A stretch of DNA of 64,000 nucleotides from Agrococcus sp. ARC_14 (GCF_022436485.1 NZ_JAKUDO010000001.1:1550001-1614000), one strand, 5' to 3'; shown: positions 43,090-52,264, counted from the first letter of the stretch. Numbers and translations: made by a program. Notes: generated by a model not told the origin, from the letters alone.

Positions 43090-43710
43090 TCAGAGGTTCT
43101 GCAGCATGTCCTCCATCTGCGCGATCTCGGCCTCCTGCGCGTCGATGATCTGCTGGGCAAGCTGCAGCGCCTCCGGGTTCTCACCGCTATCGAGCTGCTC
43201 TTGAGCCATCTCGACTGCGCCCTGGTGGTGGGTGATCATCTGCTCCAGGTAGAGCTGGGCCGCCTCGGTTCCCTGCGCCTCTTCAAGGGCGGCCATGGCC
43301 GCTTCGCTCATCATGCCGCCCATGCCGGATCCGTGATCCATGCCTTCCATGTCGCCGGGCTCTTCGCCCCAGGCTTCGAGCATGGCGTTCATGCGCTCGA
43401 TCTCCGGACCCTGCGCGTCGATGACCTGCTGGGCGAAGTCGGCCACTTCGGTCGGGATGTCGTCCTTGGCCAGCAGCATCTCGCTCATCTCCACCGCCTG
43501 CTGGTGGTGCGGTGTCATCATCTGCGCAAACATCACGTCTTGCTCGTTGTGCTCACTGGAGATCGAACTAGACTCGCCAGCCGTCGTCGAGGGCTCGACG
43601 CTCGCGCGCTCCCCCGGGGTTTCAGCTGGTTGTTCGCTGCCGTTCGCGCATCCCGCGAGGGCGAATGCGGAGGCCAGCGCGAGTGCGGTCAGGACGGTGG
43701 GCCTGCGCAT
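43090..43710 (-). CDS. DUF305 lipoprotein
   Basis: 206 aa. Lipobox LAGC, then two DUF305 repeats (PHHQQAVEMS and THHQGAVEMA) around a MEGMDHGSGMGGMM loop. Third DUF305 gene of the window; shares the ERMNAMLEAWGE segment with the 41916-42530 copy. Follows the Csp gene by 32 bases, so likely co-transcribed. Confidence 0.85.
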   Translation of the reverse strand: MRRPTVLTALALASAFALAGCANGSEQPAETPGERASVEPSTTAGESSSISSEHNEQDVMFAQMMTPHHQQAVEMSEMLLAKDDIPTEVADFAQQVIDAQGPEIERMNAMLEAWGEEPGDMEGMDHGSGMGGMMSEAAMAALEEAQGTEAAQLYLEQMITHHQGAVEMAQEQLDSGENPEALQLAQQIIDAQEAEIAQMEDMLQNL

Positions 43711-43742
43711 GGTACGTCATTCCGTGTAGGTGCGATGCGAGT

Positions 43743-44153
43743 TCAACGCAGTGTGGCGAGCAGGTCGGCGCACGCGCGCTCGCACCGTCGGCACGCTTCC
43801 GCGCACACGCGGCAGTGCTCGTGCATCTGCGCGTGCTGCTCACACTCTTCCGCGCACGCCCTGCATGCCGTCTGACACGCTTCCAAGACGGCGCGAGTGA
43901 TGTTCGCGTCGTAGCCGGTGTGGCGCGAGAGGATGCGCCCGGTCGTCTCGCAGATGTCTGCGCAGTCGAGGTTGGTGCGGATGCACTTGGTGAGCTCGGC
44001 GACCATGTCCTCCGACAGGCAGGCATCGGCGCACGCGGTGCACGTCTGCGCGCACTCGAAGCACGCCTCGATGCACGCCGCAAGCGCCTGCTTGTCGATT
44101 CCCCCGAGATCCTTGGGGTAGGTGTCGAGCATGGACTCCACGTGGTGGCTCAT
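43743..44153 (-). CDS. csp: four-helix-bundle copper storage protein (Csp-like)
   Basis: 136 aa with 18 cysteines, mostly in CxxxC pairs along four predicted helices (AACIEACFECAQTC, CADACL, EACQTACRACAEEC, HCRVCAEACRRCERAC). This is the Csp pattern, in which Cys thiolates pointing into the bundle bind many Cu(I) ions. No signal peptide, so like the cytosolic Csp3. First gene of the cluster; the start ATG 44153 has GGAGAG upstream. It would sequester cytosolic Cu(I) before export. Confidence 0.9.
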   Translation of the reverse strand: MSHHVESMLDTYPKDLGGIDKQALAACIEACFECAQTCTACADACLSEDMVAELTKCIRTNLDCADICETTGRILSRHTGYDANITRAVLEACQTACRACAEECEQHAQMHEHCRVCAEACRRCERACADLLATLR

Positions 44154-44317
44154 GATTCTCTCCTTCGATCGTCGGGGCTCTGTACCCCATCGAAGCCACT
44201 GTGACCGTGATTGTCACCCCCTCGGTTTGCGGTCGGGTTCGCAACCGGATAGCAGTGAGGTTCTCGCCGATGATGTATGGAATCCATGAGTGGCGCGGCG
44301 GCGACGTTGACCAGGCC

Positions 44318-44333
44318 GTTACCAATCCGTTAT
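44318..44333 (-). promoter_or_regulatory. MtrA-like direct repeat
   Basis: On the minus strand the site reads ATAAC-GGATTG-GTAAC, with the same GGATTG spacer as the repeat at 19572-19587. It lies 104 bases before the GTG of the M23 peptidase gene. The rest of 44154-44437 shows no gene. Confidence 0.5.
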
Positions 44334-44437
44334 ATTCGGTGGGTTCGCGTTTTGGGCGCGATCCGTTGCGAGTCGCTGCATGGCAAGGCCGATGCCCTCG
44401 TGGACGCCTGTTCAAAGAGTCTGAGGATCTATCTAGC

Positions 44438-45616
44438 GTGACGCAGCCCACATCTCCTGCACGGGAGAAGAGCGAGGCTCTTCCGTCGATCGTCACAGCG
44501 CAGCCGGCAACTCGGCGCGTCCTTCGCGAGCAGGAACGGGCCGCCGAAGCGATCGCGCGTACCGGCGCTGAAGCTCGCGCATCTGCGCGAGTGACGGTCC
44601 TTCATGGCGCCCCATCGCTGTACTCGAGCCGCCGCGCCATGCGCGAGGCCGCGATTCAGGTCGCCCGGGAATTGACGGTCTCGAAGGCTGCGACTGGTAC
44701 GGCAAGCAGCATCACGATTGCGAACCCGGCGCTGGGCGTCGACAACGCGCCTTCGACATCCGGGGCGCGCCGTGCACAGAGACCGCTCACGCCGCGCATC
44801 ATCCGGCAACCAGTGACCACGGCACCGCCGGCGCGTGCCGAGCGACGCGTCCGCAAGCTCGCGCGGAAGATCACTGCAGGCAGTGCGCTGGTGTTTATCG
44901 GATCGTTTGTTGCCGTCACCTCGCTACCCGCGCAGGCAATGCAGGCGCCAAGCACCCTCGCCCCGGAGGTGGCCTTGATCGAGCCGAGCTCACAGGAGCT
45001 CGATCAAGTCGCCGCAGACAGCGACACATTCTTCGCACGCGACGAGATCGTCGTCACCGACCCGCTTGCTGCAGCGAGCATGACGGATGCCGAGTTCGCC
45101 AGCTACCAGGCAGTTGCGGACTCAGAAGTGCCAGGTTCGTCGTACGGGGGCGATCCGGCGTTTCCCCGTGCCTGGGAAGCGCTGAACACCGACTATGTGC
45201 AGAGCCCGTTCCCCAGCTTGGCGCAGTTGAGGATCACGAGTCCGTTCGGATACCGCCCCGGTGGATCGCACGGCGGGACGGATATTGCCCTCGGCCTCGG
45301 CACGCAGATCCGGCCGATTGCGAACGGTGTCGTCTCCGAGGTGTGGCAGGGGAACAATCCCGGTGGTGGCGGGTACGTCGTCTTCGTCGACCACAACATC
45401 AATGGACAGTTCGTGCAGTCCTGGTACGCGCACATGCTGCCCGGTTCGATCCAGGTCGAGGTAGGCCAGGTCGTGGACATCACGACAGTCATTGGCCAGG
45501 TGGGCAGTTCCGGCCGTTCGACGGGTCCGCATCTGCACCTCGAACTGAAGAACAGCAATTACGTGTCCTTCGATCCGATGCTGTGGCTGCAGACGCGCGA
45601 GATGAACCTCGAGTAG
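44438..45616 (+). CDS. M23 family peptidase (LytM-like)
   Basis: 392 aa from GTG 44438; the frame is open to 44201, but the regulatory motif lies inside that extension. Long N-terminal part (~1-145) without recognisable domain, one hydrophobic segment (~150-172), then the zinc metallopeptidase domain (~265-385): SPFGYRPGGSHGGTDIALG (His and Asp ligands) and GPHLHLEL (HxH). Cleaves peptidoglycan cross-bridges or activates amidases. It converges with another M23 gene at 45699. Confidence 0.85.
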   Translation: MTQPTSPAREKSEALPSIVTAQPATRRVLREQERAAEAIARTGAEARASARVTVLHGAPSLYSSRRAMREAAIQVARELTVSKAATGTASSITIANPALGVDNAPSTSGARRAQRPLTPRIIRQPVTTAPPARAERRVRKLARKITAGSALVFIGSFVAVTSLPAQAMQAPSTLAPEVALIEPSSQELDQVAADSDTFFARDEIVVTDPLAAASMTDAEFASYQAVADSEVPGSSYGGDPAFPRAWEALNTDYVQSPFPSLAQLRITSPFGYRPGGSHGGTDIALGLGTQIRPIANGVVSEVWQGNNPGGGGYVVFVDHNINGQFVQSWYAHMLPGSIQVEVGQVVDITTVIGQVGSSGRSTGPHLHLELKNSNYVSFDPMLWLQTREMNLE

Positions 45617-45698
45617 TACGAGTAGTTGGAGCTAGCAACACCCGGAGGCCACGGCAGTGTCCTGGGAGGCCGCGGCCCGACCGGCACCACGATGCCCG

Positions 45699-47078
45699 TC
45701 AGCGCAGGTACACGCCTCGTGCGTTCAGGAACGATTCGGGATTCACAAGCGTGCCTCCGACGCGGAGTTGGAAGTGCAAGTGGCAGCCGGTCACGTAGCC
45801 GGTTCTGCCCTCGTATGCGACGACCTGACCGGCTTGTACGCGCTGGCCGGGTGCCACGCTGGCGGGCTGCATCATGTGGTAATACTCGGTTCTGACGCCG
45901 CCGCCGTGATCGATGTACAGCATGTTCGCGCCATAGGTGTCACGTGAACGCAGCGTGACGACGCCGTCAGCGGCGGCGTAGATCGGCGCGCCACAGCCGG
46001 CCGCGATATCGACACCGGCATGCAACTTCCGGCCGAGCCGGCCGAGCGGATCGTTGCGCATGCCGTAAGCGGAGGTGAAGCGGCCATAGAGCGGCGTCTG
46101 CCAGCCGCTGCTCGGGTTCGGCGCGACCGGGACCGCAGCGCCGCCACCGCTGCCGCCGGATTCGCGGGCGGCAGCGGCCAGTCTGCGCTGCTCCTCGAGC
46201 GCGCGCTGGTGAGCCGCCTCGCGCTCCCGCGCCTCGCGCTCCCGCCGAAGCCGCTCCTGCTCTGCCAGCCATGCACGGTGCGCCTGGCCCGCCTGGTAGT
46301 CCTCCTCGGTCGCAGCCCGGTTCTCGATCAGCACCGCGAGCTGTGCGTCGAGTTCGGCGCGGTGCTCCTGCTGCGTGACGACCGCCTCTTGTGCGGCGAT
46401 CGCGGAAGCCTGCGCGGTCGCGTAGGCCTCGTCGGCCGCGACTTTCATCTCGTGCAGCGCGTCGCGGGCGACCGCTGCTTGATCTTGTAGCGCCTGTGCA
46501 GCGTTCGCGTCCTGCTGCGCCTGCTGGTAGAGAGTGTCGGCGGTACCTGCGACGCGATCCATCATGTCGAGCTGGTGCAGCCAGTCGTCGGCTGAGCCGG
46601 GATTGGCGAACAGCTCGGCACTCATGTCGCCGGTGCCGCCAGAGCGTGCGATCTGTGCGGCGAGCTGGCCGGCCGCCAGCTGCGACTCCTCGGCGCTCGC
46701 CGAGGCCTCGTCCGCCTGCTGCTGGAGCCGCTCGGCCGCTGCGACGGCCTCGTCATAGACGCGCTGCACCTCGATTGCCTCCGCCGCGCGCTGATCGGCG
46801 AGCGACTGCGCGTTGTCGGCGTCGCTCTCGAGCTGTGAGATGAGCGCGCGGATCTCGCTGATCTGCTGGTCCTTCGCGTTCACGTTGCTCCGGGCGGCCT
46901 CGACCTCTGCCCAGGTGGGGAAGCCGTACTCGTCGACGGCCTCTGCCTGTGGCGCGCCCGGGGCGATCAGAGTCGCGATCAAGGCACCGATTGCGACCGT
47001 GGCCGCGGCACCGAACTGGAGGCTGCGCCAGCGCGAGCGTGCTCGACCGGCTCGGGCGGCCGGGTCGGGCTGGGCCAT
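45699..47078 (-). CDS. M23 family peptidase with N-terminal coiled coil
   Basis: 459 aa from ATG 47078 with GGGAAGACC upstream. Signal segment (~20-47), then a long coiled coil (~60-320) with Ala/Glu/Gln heptads, a charged stretch (RLRREREARE), and a C-terminal M23 domain (~340-455): AYGMRNDPLGRLGRKLHAGVD, with HxxxD, and TGCHLHFQL with HxH. This is the layout of EnvC/FtsEX-type or RipC-like division hydrolases, where the coil controls activity. All zinc ligands are present. Confidence 0.87.
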   Translation of the reverse strand: MAQPDPAARAGRARSRWRSLQFGAAATVAIGALIATLIAPGAPQAEAVDEYGFPTWAEVEAARSNVNAKDQQISEIRALISQLESDADNAQSLADQRAAEAIEVQRVYDEAVAAAERLQQQADEASASAEESQLAAGQLAAQIARSGGTGDMSAELFANPGSADDWLHQLDMMDRVAGTADTLYQQAQQDANAAQALQDQAAVARDALHEMKVAADEAYATAQASAIAAQEAVVTQQEHRAELDAQLAVLIENRAATEEDYQAGQAHRAWLAEQERLRREREAREREAAHQRALEEQRRLAAAARESGGSGGGAAVPVAPNPSSGWQTPLYGRFTSAYGMRNDPLGRLGRKLHAGVDIAAGCGAPIYAAADGVVTLRSRDTYGANMLYIDHGGGVRTEYYHMMQPASVAPGQRVQAGQVVAYEGRTGYVTGCHLHFQLRVGGTLVNPESFLNARGVYLR

Positions 47079-47122
47079 GGTCTTCCCGTCTCGCAGCTTT
47101 GGCCGCTGCATCGTCCACCGTC

Positions 47123-47269
47123 TTCCCCGGTCATCGACCCGGTCACGACACGATCGAGCAAACGGTACCAACGTTCGTGCTTCACTACGCGATGAACCGC
47201 CACGCGGTCGAGCTCGCCCTCGAACCACATCTCCGATCCCGGCATGATCTCGATCGAGCGGGTGTCCAT
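47123..47269 (-). pseudogene. TnsB-like transposase N-terminal remnant
   Basis: Starts ten bases after the TnsA-like remnant. MDTRSIEIMPGSEMWFEGEL and RVAVHRVVKHERW resemble the N-terminal beta-rich stretch of Mu/TnsB-like transposases that follow TnsA in actinobacterial Tn7-like elements. After ~45 residues the frame becomes non-coding. Weak similarity, strengthened by position. Confidence 0.4.
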
Positions 47270-47278
47270 GTTGTGCTC

Positions 47279-47530
47279 CTAACTTGCCCAGACGGCCGTC
47301 TCGTCGCTGAGGGTGCTTGCGAGTTCGAGTTGCAAGCTTCCGTGCCAGACGAGCCGGAGCAGGTCCTGGTAAGTTGCCGAGGTCTGATGCAAGAGCTGGC
47401 CGAGCGGGATCGGGGTTGCCGCCATCCAGCGGATCTTCTCGGTCAGCGTTCGCGGCGATAGCGGGCGCCTCCGGGCGGCCTGCAGCCACTCGATGTTGCG
47501 GATGACGACGGGGTCAGTTGAGTCCCGCAT
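47279..47530 (-). pseudogene. TnsA-like endonuclease, C-terminal remnant
   Basis: STDPVVIRNIEWLQAARRRP and ATYQDLLRLVWHGSLQLELA match the end of actinobacterial TnsA-like endonuclease subunits (a segment after the nuclease core plus a winged-helix tail). The start is replaced by the IS256 left end. It does not rejoin cleanly with the N-terminal remnant at 48917-49353 (their DPVV segments differ), so the halves probably come from two related genes. Confidence 0.55.
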
Positions 47531-48916
47531 AGTGGTGTAGCGCAGGGTGGCCGGGCTCGTCGCTATCGACGTGAGCGCGGTCACCGTGTGATCCTTCGAG
47601 GAATCTCCTACAACCCACTCGAATGGAGTCATCACGATGACCGCTCCTCATATTGTCGACCCTGCCGGCGTGCTGGCAGAAGCCCTGACCGACGCGTCGC
47701 CGGATCTGATGCGCTCGCTGTTGCAGACGATGATCAACGCGTTGCTGTCTGCCGACGCCGACGCGGTCGTCGGCGCCGAATGGGGCCAGCCCAGCTCCGA
47801 CCGCACGACGCATCGCAACGGCTACCGGCACCGCCCGCTCGACACGCGCGTCGGCACGGTCGATGTCGCGATCCCGAAGTTGCGGGCCGGCACCTACTTC
47901 CCCGACTGGCTCCTCGAGCGGCGCAAGCGTGCCGAGACCGCGCTGATCACCGTCGTCGCCGACTGCTACCTCGCCGGCGTCTCCACCCGGCGGATGGACA
48001 AGCTGGTGAAGACGCTCGGCATCCACTCGCTGTCGAAGTCGCAGGTCTCGCGCATGGCGGCCGATCTCGACGAGCACGTCGAGCAGTTCCGGCACCGGCC
48101 GCTGGATGAGGCGGGCCCGTTCACGTTCGTCGCCGCCGACGCGCTCACGATGAAGGTCCGCGAAGGCGGGCGCGTGATCAATGCCGTCGTGCTGGTCGCT
48201 ACCGGCGTCAACGCCGACGGGCGCCGCGAGGTGCTCGGCATGCGCGTGGCCACCAGCGAGACCGGGCCGGCCTGGAACAGCTTCTTCGCCGACCTTGTCG
48301 CCCGCGGCCTGACCGGCGTGCGACTGGTCACCTCCGACGCCCACCAGGGCCTGGTGGAGGCGATCGCCGCGAACCTCCCAGGGGCCAGCTGGCAGCGCTG
48401 CAGAACGCACTACGCGGTGAACCTCATGTCCGTCACTCCCAAGAACCTCTGGCCAGCCGTGAAGGCGATGCTGCACTCCGTCGACGATCAGCCAGACCGA
48501 GACGCCGTCCACGCTCAGTTCGATCGACTGCTCGACTACGTCGACGGGAAGCTGCCCGACGCGTTCGAGCACCTCGACGCGGCGCGCGCCGACATCCTCG
48601 CCTTCGCGCAGTTCCCCGAAGGCCTCTGGCAGCAGATCTGGTCGAACAACCCGAACGAGCGCCTGAACCGCGAGATCCGTCGCCGCACCGACTCCGTCGG
48701 CATCTTCCCAAACCGCGACGCCATCACCCGCCTGGTCGGCGCGGTCCTGGCGGAGCAGACCGACGAATGGGCCGAAGGGCGCCGCTACCTCGGCCTCGAG
48801 ATGCTCGCCAAGAGCCGCCTCACACTCGTGGCCGACACCGGAAGCGAGGTGACCACCGAACCCGCCCTCCAGCTCTCCGCCTAACCAGCCAGAACGAAGG
48901 ACACCGCGACACCACT
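47531..48916 (+). mobile_element. IS256-family insertion sequence
   Basis: Inverted repeats: left begins AGTGGTGTAGCGCAGGGTG, right (complement) begins AGTGGTGTCGCGGTGTCC. The element encloses one transposase gene. Flanks (GTCCCGCAT and ACCGGGGAC) show no 8-9-bp target duplication. Confidence 0.85.
47637..48884 (+). CDS. IS256-family transposase
   Basis: 415 aa from ATG 47637. Mutator-type DDE enzyme: [20 protein letters not shown] near the N-terminus, first Asp in [11 protein letters not shown], second in [10 protein letters not shown], the C-x2-H signature [13 protein letters not shown], and the Glu in the C-terminal [14 protein letters not shown] helix. Full length, with no frameshift, so probably active. 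Confidence 0.95.
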   Translation: MTAPHIVDPAGVLAEALTDASPDLMRSLLQTMINALLSADADAVVGAEWGQPSSDRTTHRNGYRHRPLDTRVGTVDVAIPKLRAGTYFPDWLLERRKRAETALITVVADCYLAGVSTRRMDKLVKTLGIHSLSKSQVSRMAADLDEHVEQFRHRPLDEAGPFTFVAADALTMKVREGGRVINAVVLVATGVNADGRREVLGMRVATSETGPAWNSFFADLVARGLTGVRLVTSDAHQGLVEAIAANLPGASWQRCRTHYAVNLMSVTPKNLWPAVKAMLHSVDDQPDRDAVHAQFDRLLDYVDGKLPDAFEHLDAARADILAFAQFPEGLWQQIWSNNPNERLNREIRRRTDSVGIFPNRDAITRLVGAVLAEQTDEWAEGRRYLGLEMLAKSRLTLVADTGSEVTTEPALQLSA

Positions 48917-49353
48917 ACCGGGGACTTGACCACGGGGTCCGCGCCGCTCCACACTTGGTAGTCGAGTCCACGCGCTGAGCACAGCTTCGCGGTCCACCGG
49001 AGAACGTACGCGACCTCGGGCTTGACGGCGAACCGGGCGGGCTCCAAATCGACCACCAGCGGACAGTCGTCGGCGCGGACGATGAGGAAGTCGGGAACGT
49101 GCCGGCGCATACGCGAGCCGTCTGCGCCGAGCAGTTGCATCGGCTGCGCGGCGATGCGCTGCGTAGCCGGATCGATGTCGGCGACCAAGAGCCTTGCGAG
49201 TTCCAGTCGACTCTCGTAGACGACGTGATCGCGGTTCTTGAAGGACCAGTAGAGCCCGGAATAGTGCCGCTGCCGCGCGTAGGACCGGACGATCGACTCG
49301 TCGTCCTCGGTGAGGTAGCGAACCTCGGCTTCAAGCAGCTGGTCGCCGCTCAT
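48917..49353 (-). pseudogene. TnsA-like endonuclease, N-terminal part
   Basis: ATG 49353 opens about 145 codons: YLTEDDESIVRSYARQRHYS, VVYESRLELARLLVADIDP (catalytic Glu region), HVPDFLIVRADD (catalytic Asp) and LDYQVWSGADPVV, as in TnsA-like heteromeric transposase subunits of Actinobacteria. The IS256 right end interrupts the gene after DPVVKSP; the frame then runs into the IS and stops at 48820. The nuclease core looks intact but lacks its C-terminal TnsB/C-contact domain. Confidence 0.6.
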
Positions 49354-49368
49354 ACATCCAGGACGCGC

Positions 49369-49440
49369 TGCGCCACGAAACTGAGAAGCTGCGACACGGC
49401 TGCGCCACGAAATTGAGAATGCGCCACCGAAATTGAGAAT
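49369..49440. repeat. three 20-bp tandem-like repeats at IS30 end
   Basis: Units at 49369-49388, 49401-49420 and 49421-49440 share GCGCCACGAAATTGAGAA with one to three changes. They lie between the TnsA-like start and the IS30 transposase stop, and probably include an IS inverted repeat. Confidence 0.6.
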
Positions 49441-49474
49441 CTACAGTTGCTGTAGGTTCTCGCTGTCGGCAAAG

Positions 49475-50350
49475 TCAACTGGTCGGTGCAACGCTCGGGG
49501 TTGTTGCTGCTCGTTCGAGTAGCTTGTTCAGCGCTTGCGCTGGGGTTTGCAGTTCGAGCGTGGGCCGGGGCCGGCGGTTGAGGGTGTCCTGGACGCGTTG
49601 CAGTCCGGCGGCGTCCCAGGTCCGCAGGTCGCTGCCCTTCTCGAACCAGTGGCGCAGCAGCCGGTTGGTGTTCTCGTTCGTGCCGCGCTGCCAGGGCGAG
49701 TGCGGGTCGGCGAAGAACACCTTCGTGGACAGGTCGAGCTGGATGCGCTCGTAGGCGGCGAGCTCGCTGCCGCGGTCCCAGGTGATCGAGCGCCGCAGGT
49801 GCGCCGGCAGCTTCCCCATCTGCTTGATCATCTCGGCCGCGACCTCGTCGGCGGTATGCGTCTGGGGCAAGTGCAGCAGGATCGTGAACCGCGTCCTTCG
49901 TTCCACGAGCGTGCCGATCGCGGACGATCCCGAGCCGATGATCAGGTCGCCCTCCCAATGCCCAGGCACGGCCCGATCGGCAGCCTCTGGTGGCCGCTCG
50001 CTGATCTTCAACGCGTCCCGATAGAGCCGTTGCCGCGGCTCCAGCGAGCCTCGCGGCTTGCGCTTGGCGCGCTTCGTCGAGAGCTGTTTCGCCAGGTCCT
50101 TGCGCAACTGCCCGCGCGTTTGCACGTAGAGCGCCTGGTAGATCGTCTCGTGGCTCACCCGCATAGTCTCGTCGTCCGGGAACTCGATCGCGAGCATCGC
50201 CGCCATCAGCCGCGGCGACCAACCATCGTCCATCCACGCCTCGATCTGCCGGCAGAGCTCCGGATGCTCGAGCAGCGTGAACGGCTTCGGGCTGCGACGG
50301 CGCTGGTGCGCCCGCGCGTGCGCGAGCGTCGCGTAGTAGTTGCCATCGTC
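49475..50350 (-). pseudogene. IS30-family transposase, 5'-truncated
   Basis: From about residue 80 of the open frame the protein is IS30-like: ARAHQRRRSPKPF, SHETIYQALY, GHWEGDLIIG (first Asp), SITWDRGSELAAYE (second Asp), PWQRGTNENTNRLLRHW (Glu) and TLNRRPRPTLELQTPAQALN. The N-terminal HTH is missing: at about 50350 the sequence changes to antisense of a SnoaL-like gene fragment. The DDE core is complete but the protein has no proper start. Confidence 0.8.
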
Positions 50351-50353
50351 GCT

Positions 50354-50641
50354 ACGGCAGCGGAAGAGGTGAAGCTGATGCGCCGCTGGATCGAGCCGTT
50401 TCGACGATCGTTCCCGGATGTCCACATGGAGATCCTGACGGTCGTGGTCGAGGGCGAGAAGGTCGCGGCCCACTTCCGCTGCTCGGGCACACACCTTGGC
50501 CCATGGCGAGATCACGAGCCAAGTGGCGTCCGCTTCGAAAACGTTGATGAGCTTCACTTCTTCCGAGTCACCGGAGGCCGCCTGCACAGCGTGGTGAGCG
50601 TCGAGGACAACCAGAGCTGGCTAACCCAGCTCCGACTCTGA
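50354..50641 (+). pseudogene. SnoaL-like/ester cyclase C-terminal fragment
   Basis: EEVKLMRRWIEPFRRSFPDV, EILTVVVEGEKVAAHFRCSG and LHSVVSVEDNQSWLTQL form the second half of a SnoaL-like NTF2-fold protein (usual length ~130-150). The first half is lost at the same junction that truncates the IS30 gene. An internal ATG could still give a ~75-residue product. Confidence 0.65.
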
Positions 50642-51628
50642 ATGGCCCCTAGCCGGCAACTGGTCCTTCTGCGACGGTGCGATCCTCGGCACCAGTCGAA
50701 CAAACACGACCATGCCGACAAGCTCGACCAGCGTCTGCGTGACGACCGCCAGCGGTGCGAGCGCAAGCTCGGCCGGTAGCGCGAGCGCGAGCGGGAGGAC
50801 GACGAGGGAGTTGCGCGTCGCGCCGCTGAAGATCACTGCCCGAGTCTCCGGAGCTCTGAGTCGTGCGATACGCGAAGCCGCGAGGCCGAGGAAGAGCATC
50901 ACGACCAGGAATGCAACGTACAGCGGCACCACTCGGAGCAGAGCGAGTGCTTGACCGCCGACGGCGGCGATCTGGGAACCGATGACAACCGCCAGAGTGA
51001 GCATCATGAGCGGCACCGTTGCCGCGGCCATGCCGTGCTCGACCGAGCGTCCAGCACGGTGCCGCCGAGCGACGGCTTGCACCATCGCGGCTGCTGCGAG
51101 CGGGATCAGGATGATGACGACGAACGCCTCGATGAATGGACGGATCTCAAGGTGCGCCACCGCCTCGCCGCCGGCGAATAGCCATAGGTACGCGGGAAGG
51201 AGCAGGATTTGCAGCAGCATCAACAGCGGCGTCGCCGCGAGCAGTCGCGCCGTCGCCCCGCCGGCGAGCCCCGTGAAGACGATCACGTAGTCGACGCATG
51301 GAGTGAGCAGCACCAGCAGCACACCGATGAGCAGCGCCCGGTCATCCACGACGAACCGGGACAGACCGAACACCACGATCGGCACCAGCAGGAGGTTGAC
51401 GACGAGCACAGTGCCGAGGAATCGTAGGTCCTTGAAGGACCGTCCGACCTCTATGAGCGGTACCGCGAGGAACGTGGCGAACAACAGAACCGCCAGCGCC
51501 GGGTTCGTCGCGACCGTCAACATCGGCGCCGACGCCGGCACGAGAACTCCCAACGCCCCGCCGAAGATGATTGCGGCTACGTACAGCACGACCTGGTGTT
51601 TGTCCCACCAATCTGCGATCTGCTGCAT
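50621..51628 (-). CDS. ACR3/BASS-family arsenite-type efflux carrier
   Basis: 335 aa, ten hydrophobic helices. The conserved Cys of ACR3 lies in LLVLLTPCVDYVIVFTGLAGG (helix 4), and SGATRNSLVVLPLALA corresponds to the helix-9 motif. ACR3 proteins export As(III) or Sb(III). No arsR or arsC is adjacent, and the closest regulator is merR 150 bp upstream in the same direction. Other bile-acid-symporter relatives share the fold, so the substrate is tentative. Confidence 0.75.
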   Translation of the reverse strand: MQQIADWWDKHQVVLYVAAIIFGGALGVLVPASAPMLTVATNPALAVLLFATFLAVPLIEVGRSFKDLRFLGTVLVVNLLLVPIVVFGLSRFVVDDRALLIGVLLVLLTPCVDYVIVFTGLAGGATARLLAATPLLMLLQILLLPAYLWLFAGGEAVAHLEIRPFIEAFVVIILIPLAAAAMVQAVARRHRAGRSVEHGMAAATVPLMMLTLAVVIGSQIAAVGGQALALLRVVPLYVAFLVVMLFLGLAASRIARLRAPETRAVIFSGATRNSLVVLPLALALPAELALAPLAVVTQTLVELVGMVVFVRLVPRIAPSQKDQLPARGHSESELG

Positions 51629-51781
51629 CCTTCAAGCCTAGAGACCCCGCTCTGGACCTCAACGGTTGCTGCAGCATGTGCATCAAAGACAAGCCGATGT
51701 CAGAAGCCGGGTCGCTATTGCAAATGCGTCACGACTGCTGTGGGTGGTTCTAGACCGCCGCGGGCTATGGTCTCGAGCGGC

Positions 51782-52171
51782 TCACAGGTAGCGGCATACG
51801 TCTTCGGACTGGCATTCGGAGGGCTTGGCTTGTGCGGCGTCGTCTCGGAGGTGGGTGACGTTGGCGCGGAGCGCTTGTAGGTCGGCGATCTGCCGGTCGA
51901 GGGCAGTGAGGCGGAGGTCGAGGAGCTCCTTGACGTGGTGGCACGGGGCGGTCCCCGCGTCTCGAATATCGAGCACCTCGCGGATCTGAGTAAGCGTGAG
52001 TCCGGCGGCGCGCCCTCGCCGGATGAAGTCCAGCCTGGCGATGGCCTCCTGGCCGTAGCTGCGGTATCCGCTGACGGTTCGTTCGGCGGGCGGAAGCAGT
52101 CCGCTGTCCTCGTAGAACCGCAGGGTCGTGGTGGTCGTGCCAGTGGCCGCGGCGAGTTCACCGATTCGCAT
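51782..52171 (-). CDS. merR: MerR-family regulator (mercury operon)
   Basis: 129 aa from ATG 52171. Winged HTH (MRIGELAAATGTTTTTLRFYE, then GYRSYG), coiled-coil dimer helix, and metal-site cysteines Cys77 (TAPCHHV), Cys120 and Cys126 (SECQSEDVC). The spacing differs from classical MerR (82/117/126) and resembles actinobacterial MerR/ZntR types. Divergent from merA with a MerR-type promoter between, which supports Hg(II)-dependent activation. Confidence 0.87.
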   Translation of the reverse strand: MRIGELAAATGTTTTTLRFYEDSGLLPPAERTVSGYRSYGQEAIARLDFIRRGRAAGLTLTQIREVLDIRDAGTAPCHHVKELLDLRLTALDRQIADLQALRANVTHLRDDAAQAKPSECQSEDVCRYL

Positions 52172-52192
52172 GGCGGTCTCCGCTCTCGCTAC

Positions 52193-52224
52193 TTGACCTT
52201 CTACTGCACTGGAAGGTCCATGGT
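52193..52224 (+). promoter_or_regulatory. MerR-type promoter with over-long spacer
   Basis: -35 TTGACC (52193-52198) and -10-like CATGGT (52219-52224) are separated by 20 bp, with the dyad ACCTTC-N10-GAAGGT (52196-52217) in between. An over-long spacer with a central dyad is the mark of promoters that MerR proteins untwist. It drives merA, 41 bases away. Confidence 0.75.
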
Positions 52225-52264
52225 GGGTGATGGATGGGCGAATACCAAACCGGAGGAGATTGAG

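Noticed and set aside
47522..48925. target-site duplication of IS256
   Set aside because: The nine bases on each side (GTCCCGCAT, ACCGGGGAC) do not match, so no duplication is claimed.
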